From positions 1 to 59,362 of the IMG/VR virus record IMGVR_UViG_3300030106_002463: a stretch of DNA of 59,362 nucleotides. One strand, given 5' to 3'. The stretch comes from a virus. The notes beneath the pieces are model-generated. The model made no database searches, was not told where the DNA came from, and was given only the letters and a program-made list of their open reading frames with translations. The position numbers and the translations under genes are program-made. Of the stretch, positions 42,754-47,978 are shown one piece after another (the first letter of the stretch is position 1; every line of letters starts with the position of its first letter).

Positions 42754-43053
42754 CTAAAGCCACTTACCCGCGTCGTCAACCCATCCCCAAGAGACGTAGT
42801 AGTCCCCGTCGAAAGCCACGGCGATCTTCGCGCGTGCCCCTCTGCTTCCATCTACGTTCACGAATCTATCGAGGAAAGCGTTGGCGGCAGCCTCCACGTT
42901 GGCCGCAGGGTCCAGCCCATACTCCCAAGATACCTTGATACTCTGTGCGGGGATGTCCTCCCCCCACTTCTCGCGACTCGCTACGAGATGCTGCCCCCGG
43001 TAGTTCGTAGGTCCGTAGAACTTGACCTTGATACCCGCTCGCGATTCCATCAT
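42754..43053 (-). CDS. small hypothetical protein
   Basis: The 99-residue protein starts MMESRAGIKVKFYGPTNYRG and continues with a helical middle (NVEAAANAFLDRFV) and beta C-terminus (IAVAFDGDYYVSWGWV). The start is fixed by the SD cassette AAAGGGGTTCAT and promoter 6. Unrecognised family. Confidence 0.6.
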   Translation of the reverse strand: MMESRAGIKVKFYGPTNYRGQHLVASREKWGEDIPAQSIKVSWEYGLDPAANVEAAANAFLDRFVNVDGSRGARAKIAVAFDGDYYVSWGWVDDAGKWL

Positions 43054-43079
43054 ATGAACCCCTTTCGTTCGATGAGACA

Positions 43080-43108
43080 AGCTTAGCACATTGTGTGCCC
43101 CTTGTCAA
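43080..43108 (-). promoter_or_regulatory. array promoter 6
   Basis: Minus strand TTGACA, 17-bp spacer, TGC plus TAAGCT, identical -10 to promoters 5 and 8, then CATCGAACGAAAGGGGTTC before ATG 43053. Confidence 0.87.
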
Positions 43109-43112
43109 CCCC

Positions 43113-43337
43113 TTAGAGATACGCGGTGAAATCACCCTGATCGCGCACCTCTACGCTGTAACCCGTCTTCCCGTTTTCATCCCGCAGGATGGAAATCTCA
43201 TATCCTTCGGGGAGTTCCGTGGTTTTCACCACACGGTAAGTCCAGTCGGGATCGTCCCAGTTACACTGGCGTGCGATTTCGCAGGCTTCCCCGTAGGGAA
43301 GAGACGTGGCTCGATTGCTCTCGATGCTGTTATTCAT
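43113..43337 (-). CDS. small acidic hypothetical protein
   Basis: The 74-residue protein has a helical N-terminus (YGEACEIARQCN) and a beta-rich end (YEISILRDENGKTGYSVEVR). It follows promoter 7 and the AAAGGGGTTCACG cassette. Function unknown. Confidence 0.6.
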   Translation of the reverse strand: MNNSIESNRATSLPYGEACEIARQCNWDDPDWTYRVVKTTELPEGYEISILRDENGKTGYSVEVRDQGDFTAYL

Positions 43338-43364
43338 CGTGAACCCCTTTCGTTTGATGAGGAT

Positions 43365-43393
43365 ACGTTAGCACATCCTCACCCCCTTGTCAA
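43365..43393 (-). promoter_or_regulatory. array promoter 7
   Basis: Minus strand TTGACA, 17-bp spacer, TGC plus TAACGT, then CATCAAACGAAAGGGGTTC before ATG 43337. Confidence 0.83.
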
Positions 43394-43492
43394 CTGGGGG
43401 CGAACCCCCTCGGTAGTCTCCCCGGCGGTGGACTCGTCCCATTCGCGTGGGTATTTCACCACGTTACTAACGAGTCCCCCAGAGGAGGGTCT

Positions 43493-43546
43493 GCGTGCTT
43501 TTCACCACGGTGGGTACACGTCATGCGTGCTTTCCACCACGATGGG
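43493..43546. repeat. pair of 22-bp direct repeats
   Basis: GCGTGCTTTTCACCACGGTG (first 20 bases) at 43493 and a copy with two changes at 43525 lie in the non-coding gap 43394-43604. A shorter TTTCACCACG core recurs at about 43454. This could be protein-binding sites or remnants of a promoter unit. The gap also holds a hairpin at 43583-43598 just after the gene ending 43605. Confidence 0.5.
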
Positions 43547-43582
43547 CTGGCATCGTCAGGATGTGGGTACCACCCCACACCG

Positions 43583-43598
43583 ATCCCCGTGAGGGGAT
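43583..43598 (-). terminator. hairpin after the 61-residue gene
   Basis: ATCCCC/GGGGAT stem with a four-base loop lies seven bases beyond the stop of the gene at 43605. Only a weak T-run follows, so termination may be partial. Confidence 0.4.
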
Positions 43599-43604
43599 TT
43601 CGCC

Positions 43605-43790
43605 TTATCGGTTCCGATTCTTCCGGGCGTGCCGTCGCTTGCTCAGCGCGTACTTCGCCGCTCGTCGCGCGAGGGTTCCCCCTTCGGGCTTCACCTTCAT
43701 GCTTGCTCGCGGGATCCCGTAGGCTCGTCCCGGCGGGCACACCTCTACCTCTACCATTCCCGCGTCGATCATTTCCTGAACTGTCATCAT
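43605..43790 (-). CDS. small Arg-rich protein
   Basis: The 61-residue protein has an N-terminal helix (MMTVQEMIDAGMVEVEVCPP) and a strongly basic C-terminus (RRAAKYALSKRRHARKNRNR). ATG 43790 follows AAAGGGGTTC and promoter 8. Possibly nucleic-acid binding by charge; unrecognised family. Confidence 0.6.
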   Translation of the reverse strand: MMTVQEMIDAGMVEVEVCPPGRAYGIPRASMKVKPEGGTLARRAAKYALSKRRHARKNRNR

Positions 43791-43818
43791 GAACCCCTTT
43801 CGTTCGTCGATGGTGGGG

Positions 43819-43847
43819 AGCTTAGCACATCGAAGCCCCCTTGTCAA
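43819..43847 (-). promoter_or_regulatory. array promoter 8
   Basis: Minus strand TTGACA, 17-bp spacer, TGC plus TAAGCT, then CGACGAACGAAAGGGGTTC before ATG 43790. Confidence 0.87.
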
Positions 43848-43855
43848 CCCCTAGT

Positions 43856-44068
43856 CTACGGTCGGACTCGGCACCCGTGTTCGTCGTACTTCTGGACGAA
43901 GCACTTTCGCCCCAGCTTCGCGAAGGCATCAACAATCTGCTCCGCCTGCTCGTGGGTGTAGTTCACCCCAAGATCAGCCCAGCCTCCCCGAAGGGTGTCC
44001 TGACCTTCGTGGCCTCCCACCTCAGTGAAATCCACGCCCTCAGCCCAAACCTTGATTCGCAGTCTCAT
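43856..44068 (-). CDS. small hypothetical protein
   Basis: The 70-residue protein (MRLRIKVWAEGVDFTEVGGH) has a C-terminal EQAEQIVDAFAKLGRKCFVQ helix-strand unit. The start is fixed by GAAAGGGATCTATC and promoter 9. Function unknown. Confidence 0.6.
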   Translation of the reverse strand: MRLRIKVWAEGVDFTEVGGHEGQDTLRGGWADLGVNYTHEQAEQIVDAFAKLGRKCFVQKYDEHGCRVRP

Positions 44069-44095
44069 GATAGATCCCTTTCGTTCGATGGGGAT

Positions 44096-44124
44096 ACAGT
44101 AGCACACTGTCGCCCCTTTGTCAA
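44096..44124 (-). promoter_or_regulatory. array promoter 9
   Basis: Minus strand TTGACA, 17-bp spacer, TGC plus TACTGT, then CATCGAACGAAAGGG before ATG 44068. Confidence 0.83.
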
Positions 44125-44127
44125 CCC

Positions 44128-44286
44128 CTACCTGACGAGCGTGGCTTCCTGCCCACAGTCCCGACACTTCCGCACCTCGGGCTCGTTCCGGAGTCCACCC
44201 CGGCACCAGAGCATTGCGTTGTAATTCCCACACTTCGGGCAGGACGGCTCGTCATTGTTTTCGTAAGAGCAAGTCATCGTTTCCAA
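44128..44286 (-). CDS. small zinc-ribbon protein
   Basis: The 52-residue product has CPKCGNYNAMLWC and KCRDCGQEA, a four-cysteine zinc ribbon. The TTG start at 44286 lies exactly seven bases after GAAAGGG, the same spacing as the start of the gene before it. An ATG at 44277 is the alternative. It follows promoter 10. Function unknown; perhaps a regulator. Confidence 0.6.
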   Translation of the reverse strand: METMTCSYENNDEPSCPKCGNYNAMLWCRGGLRNEPEVRKCRDCGQEATLVR

Positions 44287-44314
44287 GACAGATCCCTTTC
44301 GTTTGATGGGGAGA

Positions 44315-44343
44315 AGATAGCACATCCTCGCCCCTTTGTCAAC
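44315..44343 (-). promoter_or_regulatory. array promoter 10
   Basis: Minus strand TTGACA, 17-bp spacer, TGC plus TATCTT, then CATCAAACGAAAGGG before the TTG at 44286. Confidence 0.84.
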
Positions 44344-44400
44344 CCCGTGGGCTTTCGCCCTCGTTCGGGGAGCCTTTGGCTGCCCCTTCGCCCGTAGCCC

Positions 44401-44532
44401 CGTCACGTCTCGCGTGGTGCGCTTCGTTCGATGGGGGCATTGTAGCCTATCGGTCGCCCCTTGTCAACCCCTGATCCAGCGGGGTGCCGGTGGCTCCCCT
44501 ACGAACGTCGCTTCGTCACGTCTCGCGTGGTG
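44401..44532. repeat. 19-bp perfect repeat in two promoter leaders
   Basis: CGTCACGTCTCGCGTGGTG occurs at 44401-44419 and 44514-44532, each just downstream (leftward) of an array promoter. No start codon with an SD lies behind either promoter, so the leaders look like non-coding RNA or a control element. It occupies most of the 352-bp gap 44287-44638. Confidence 0.7.
44439..44467 (-). promoter_or_regulatory. array promoter 11
   Basis: Minus strand TTGACA, 17-bp spacer, TACAAT, then CATCGAACGAAGCG and the 19-bp leader repeat. No coding gene follows before promoter 10, so the transcript may be a short RNA or read through. Confidence 0.78.
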
Positions 44533-44552
44533 TGTGTCGCTCGATGGGGGGA

Positions 44553-44580
44553 ATGATAGCACACAGTTGCCACTTGTCAA
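44553..44580 (-). promoter_or_regulatory. array promoter 12
   Basis: Minus strand TTGACA, 16-bp spacer, TGC plus TATCAT. The leader carries the second copy of the 19-bp repeat. It is the rightmost and first promoter of the leftward array. Confidence 0.78.
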
Positions 44581-44638
44581 GGGGGTGGAAACCCCCCAAG
44601 TTATTGTTTCATTATACGTCAGGAAGGAACTCGCAACT

Positions 44639-45148
44639 ATGCCTCGTAACCCCACGGAAAAGCAAAGGAAATTCGCTCAATCGGTAGCGGAAGGTGACAG
44701 CTACTCGGAAGCGTATCGAAAAGCCTACGATGCCGAGGGGAGTTCCCCACAGACGGTGCGTGTTAACGCCCACAGAGTCGCCCATAACGCTAACGTGTCA
44801 CCTATGATAGACGAGCTAAAGGCTCGGAATGAAAGGGGATTACAGCGCAACCTAGGCTCTAGACGCCGCTGGATACTTGAAAGGCTACTAGAGGAGGCCG
44901 AGAGCCTAGAATCTACTCCAGCTTCTCGCGTTAAGTCCTTGGAATTGCTAGCGAAAATGGCTGGCATGTTCGATTCTGAGAAAGAGCGTGCAGAGAAGAG
45001 GGAGCACGCGACCGAATCGGAGCTAATTGCTGAGCTAAATCAACGACTTACGCAGATTATCGAGGAACCGCTTGAAGTTTCAGCCGTAAGTGGTGGGACT
45101 CCTGACGAACCGTCAGATGAGAATGAGGTAGACCCCACCCCCGTGTGA
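44639..45148 (+). CDS. terS: small terminase subunit
   Basis: The 169-residue protein begins MPRNPTEKQRKFAQSVAEGD and continues SYSEAYRKAYDAEGSSPQTVRV, the N-terminal DNA-binding helices of small terminase proteins. A helical oligomerisation region and an acidic C-terminus follow. A frame extends upstream, but ATG 44639 has GGAAGGAACTC before it and lies outside the promoter repeats. It recognises the packaging site; terL lies 1.3 kb downstream, separated by two leftward genes. Confidence 0.8.
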   Translation: MPRNPTEKQRKFAQSVAEGDSYSEAYRKAYDAEGSSPQTVRVNAHRVAHNANVSPMIDELKARNERGLQRNLGSRRRWILERLLEEAESLESTPASRVKSLELLAKMAGMFDSEKERAEKREHATESELIAELNQRLTQIIEEPLEVSAVSGGTPDEPSDENEVDPTPV

Positions 45149-45471
45149 GCGCAGGCGTGCGTCCGTCTGTCGTATACACTGTGTTTTGCTCATTACACCA
45201 CCAATCCCCAATATTCCTCCTAGTGTTTTAGGAATCGCCGCCTAGGAATTCTCAGGAAACACCTATAGGAGTCCCATGTGCAAAAATTTTTCACAAAAAA
45301 TTTACACAAGACTTCAAATATTACTATTGACAGAGGAATCCTACCCCTATAGAATTCTATAGGCGTTAGAATTCGATACATATAGGACTTGGTAAGAGTT
45401 TCGAGCCCACTTGATGTGGGCTCTGGCAGACTAGGATCCTAAGGCCATAGAATCCTATAGGGGCGATCCCG
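45149..45471. other. non-coding control region (operators, promoter, AT-rich tract)
   Basis: No gene is apparent in these 323 bases. They hold an AT-rich stretch (45273-45303), the rightward promoter at 45327, palindrome copies at 45262-45269, 45346-45363 and 45444-45461, and a perfect 8-bp hairpin (about 45404-45424) without a T-run. It may be a control hub or a replication origin candidate; nothing here decides which. Confidence 0.5.
45327..45363 (+). promoter_or_regulatory. rightward promoter overlapping an 18-bp perfect palindrome
   Basis: TTGACA (45327-45332), 17-bp spacer, TAGAAT (45350-45355). The perfect palindrome CCTATAGAATTCTATAGG (45346-45363) covers the -10 box, so bound protein would block or remodel initiation. 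The same motif sits in the leftward promoter at 30927. Confidence 0.75.
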
Positions 45472-45807
45472 TTATCGGTAGTATCCCCCACCTATTCTGG
45501 CTCTGATTAAGCAGAACAGGAGGAGTATGCAGGCTCCTAGGCCCGCAAGGAAGTCTATTTCGGGTAGATAGACTGGCAGATGTTGGGACCAGCCAGTCGG
45601 CCCCTCCGATCCGATCGCTCTGGACCGCACTAGGAGCGCCGTTGCAGGCAGCTCCACGACCGCCTGGAAGCATTCCAAGCAATCGTCCACGGGTTCTACC
45701 CGGATGACCCACTCCCACTCATCAGATCCAACTCTTTGGAATTGGAACTCCCAGGAGTCCACCAGATGAGACTGGGGCTGATTCCAGTAAAGGGTCTTTA
45801 GCGGCAT
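45472..45807 (-). CDS. small protein with C-terminal membrane segment
   Basis: The 111-residue protein is beta-rich (WEFQFQRVGSDEWEWVIRVE) with two Cys in DDCLECF. The pattern suggests a fibronectin-III-like domain. It ends in a hydrophobic span (FLAGLGACILLLFCLI) and a short basic tail. GGAG lies seven bases before the ATG. Orientation opposite to the packaging genes suggests early or accessory use. Function unknown. Confidence 0.6.
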   Translation of the reverse strand: MPLKTLYWNQPQSHLVDSWEFQFQRVGSDEWEWVIRVEPVDDCLECFQAVVELPATALLVRSRAIGSEGPTGWSQHLPVYLPEIDFLAGLGACILLLFCLIRARIGGGYYR

Positions 45808-45827
45808 AGTCCGCTCCAGTGGGCAGA

Positions 45828-46265
45828 TTATCCTTCGACTTGCGGCGCTAGGGGTTTCACTTCGCGGCGACAGCGGTAGAGCACCTTGTCGAATCCGTGC
45901 CCCGCCCCGTGCTCCATCACCTCTTTACTGCCAGTAATGAACTCCACGGCGTTACAGCCGGAGTTAGCAGCCATGTTCGCAACTACCTCATGGACACGGC
46001 CAGCCGTCTCGGGAGCGGTGGAGTAGGCGCACCACAGAAACAAAATCTTTTCGCCAGTCGAGTTGTTCTCGTCGATTCGAGCGATGAAGAAACTTTCCCC
46101 CAAGGGAAAGTCTGTATCTACAAAAATCGCGGCTTGGCCGCCCGCACAGGAAGCGTAGAGATCTTCCTTCCTGAAGTCCCTCCAGGGAAGATCCTCCATA
46201 ATCGAGTCGATCTGGGGCGAGATGGCATCCCAAGAATCTTGAACGCGGACAGCTTGAATGGGCAT
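45828..46265 (-). CDS. GNAT-fold-like phage protein
   Basis: From MPIQAVRVQDSWDAISPQID the 145-residue protein shows the alpha/beta order of small phage GNAT-like proteins: LPWRDFRKEDLYASCAGGQA, a central sheet with LFLWCAY, and a helix with VVANMAANSGCNAVEF before a final strand. No acetyl-CoA loop is certain, so activity is not claimed. AAAAGGAAAG lies before ATG 46265. The promoter at 46292 is oriented away from it. Confidence 0.55.
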   Translation of the reverse strand: MPIQAVRVQDSWDAISPQIDSIMEDLPWRDFRKEDLYASCAGGQAAIFVDTDFPLGESFFIARIDENNSTGEKILFLWCAYSTAPETAGRVHEVVANMAANSGCNAVEFITGSKEVMEHGAGHGFDKVLYRCRREVKPLAPQVEG

Positions 46266-46291
46266 TTCTTTCCTTTTTTTCAGTAGGGGTG

Positions 46292-46320
46292 TTGACGGTT
46301 TGTCAACCCCTCCGTATAAT
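46292..46320 (+). promoter_or_regulatory. late promoter (TTGACG-17-TATAAT)
   Basis: TTGACG (46292-46297), 17-bp spacer and a perfect TATAAT (46315-46320). The -35 region is half of an inverted repeat GTTGACGGTTTGTCAAC, whose other arm is a minus-strand TTGACA pointing at the GNAT-like gene. It is the strongest consensus promoter upstream of terL. Confidence 0.82.
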
Positions 46321-46369
46321 AGAATTGGGATAAGTGTAGGGAAGGGGCCTGCCTTATACAAATCCTATT

Positions 46370-46413
46370 GGCGCTCCTCCCGTTCCCTTTCCGGGGGTTG
46401 AGCGCCTTTTTTT
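46370..46413 (+). terminator. intrinsic terminator between late promoter and terL
   Basis: Stem GGCGCTC/GAGCGCC (46370-46376 with 46400-46406), extended by five inner pairs, is followed by seven T (46407-46413). It lies about 50 bases after the late promoter's -10 box. Unless bypassed, it should stop transcription before the packaging and structural operon. Confidence 0.85.
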
Positions 46414-46446
46414 GAGCGGGTGGGTAATAACCCGTAGAGAAACAAA

Positions 46447-47970
46447 GTGGCTATCGAAGGATTAAGTCCGGACCTCATATCAGCTCTACCTAATCTTGGG
46501 CACCTCGGCGACGAGGACAAGAGGGAAGTGCTGGACATAATTGATCGACTGCAAGAACTTCAGTCGTATAAGAATGCAAGGCTAAGCTTTATGGACTTCG
46601 TTCATATGGTTTGGCCTTCTTTCATTGAGGGGTCGCACCACAAGATCATGGGGGAAGCCTTTGAGGATGTGGTTCTCAAAGATGACAAACGTCTTATCAT
46701 TAACATGGCTCCTCGCCATACAAAGTCGGAGTTCGCTTCTTTTCTACTCCCTGCTTGGTTCCTCGGAAACTTTCCGGAAAAGAAAGTAATTCAGACAGCA
46801 CATACCGCAGAACTGGCGGTGGGGTTCGGGCGAAAGGTAAGAAACCTTTTCGAAACAGACGAGTTCAAGAAGGTTTTCCCTGGAGTAGCACTCAGATCAG
46901 ACTCTAAGGCGGCAGGCCGCTGGGCAACAAATCACGGGGGTGAATACTTCGCAATCGGCGTGGGTGGCGCGGTAACAGGTAAGGGTGCGGATCTTCTTAT
47001 TATCGACGATCCCCACTCAGAGCAGGAAGCGCAATTAGGGGACGCCACTGTCTTCGACAAAGTTTACGAGTGGTACACGTCAGGCCCCCGCCAGCGGTTG
47101 CAGCCGGGAGGACGGATCATTCAGGTAGCAACTCGGTGGTCTCAACGGGACTTGACGGGGCAGCTACTCAAGAACTCGGCAGAAAGAGAAGGGACGGATC
47201 AATGGAAGGTCATTGAGTTCCCGGCGATCCTTCCTTCTGGTAATCCGCTTTGGCCTGAGTTCTGGTCGATCGATGAACTGACGAAGGTTAAATCTGAGCT
47301 TCCAGCTTCTAAATGGTCTGCTCAGTACCAACAGGATCCTACAGCCGACGAGGCTGCGATCATCAAAAGAGAGTGGTGGAGAGTCTGGGAGTATCAAGAA
47401 CCTCCCCCGTGCGACTTCATCATACAGTCTTGGGATACAGCGTTTCTCAAGACAGAAAGAGCCGACTTCTCAGCCTGTACGACATGGGGCGTTTTCTACA
47501 GCGACGATACTGAAGATGGTAGGATAAGGCCGAATCTCATCCTTTTGAACGCCTTTCAGGACCGAATGGAGTTCCCTGAGCTAAAGAGGAGGGCGTTTGA
47601 CGAGTATCAAGATTGGCAACCAGATGCCTGCATCGTCGAAGCGAAGGCAGCAGGATCTCCTCTGATTTTTGAATTGAGACAGATGGGTGTTCCTGTAAGT
47701 GAATACACCCCGTCTAGAGGTAGAGACAAGATTGCTCGCGTGAACGCAGTCGCAGATCTGTTTGCTTCTGGAACAGTGTGGGCACCGAGCAAGAGATTCG
47801 CAGAAGAAGTGATAGAGCAGTTCGCTGGATTCCCCGGCGCGTCTGCTCATGATGACTTGGTGGACTCGTCCACTCAGGCATTACTTAGATTCAGGCAAGG
47901 CGGCTTCGTCCCGATCGATAGCGACGAAGAGCTTGTATACGAACCAAAGCGGGCGTACTCGCCCTACTAG
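46447..47970 (+). CDS. terL: large terminase subunit
   Basis: The 507-residue protein has an ATPase domain with Walker A APRHTKSE (88-95) and Walker B LLIIDDP (183-189). A C-terminal nuclease domain follows with SWDTAF, an acidic IVEAKAAG segment and HDDLVDS. It translocates and cuts DNA at the portal. The start is GTG 46447, after the promoter and terminator region. The portal gene follows 8 bases later. Confidence 0.93.
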   Translation: MAIEGLSPDLISALPNLGHLGDEDKREVLDIIDRLQELQSYKNARLSFMDFVHMVWPSFIEGSHHKIMGEAFEDVVLKDDKRLIINMAPRHTKSEFASFLLPAWFLGNFPEKKVIQTAHTAELAVGFGRKVRNLFETDEFKKVFPGVALRSDSKAAGRWATNHGGEYFAIGVGGAVTGKGADLLIIDDPHSEQEAQLGDATVFDKVYEWYTSGPRQRLQPGGRIIQVATRWSQRDLTGQLLKNSAEREGTDQWKVIEFPAILPSGNPLWPEFWSIDELTKVKSELPASKWSAQYQQDPTADEAAIIKREWWRVWEYQEPPPCDFIIQSWDTAFLKTERADFSACTTWGVFYSDDTEDGRIRPNLILLNAFQDRMEFPELKRRAFDEYQDWQPDACIVEAKAAGSPLIFELRQMGVPVSEYTPSRGRDKIARVNAVADLFASGTVWAPSKRFAEEVIEQFAGFPGASAHDDLVDSSTQALLRFRQGGFVPIDSDEELVYEPKRAYSPY

Positions 47971-47978
47971 GTAGCTAA

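Noticed and set aside
43456-43740. 94-codon leftward frame overlapping the Arg-rich small gene
   Set aside because: It covers the 22-bp repeats and a hairpin and has no SD; the frame with promoter 8 and AAAGGGGTTC is preferred.
39720-44600. Possible CRISPR array from regularly recurring repeats
   Set aside because: The repeats are promoters and SD cassettes separated by coding genes of different length, not short unique spacers; no cas genes. The Cas4-like nuclease belongs to the recombination module.
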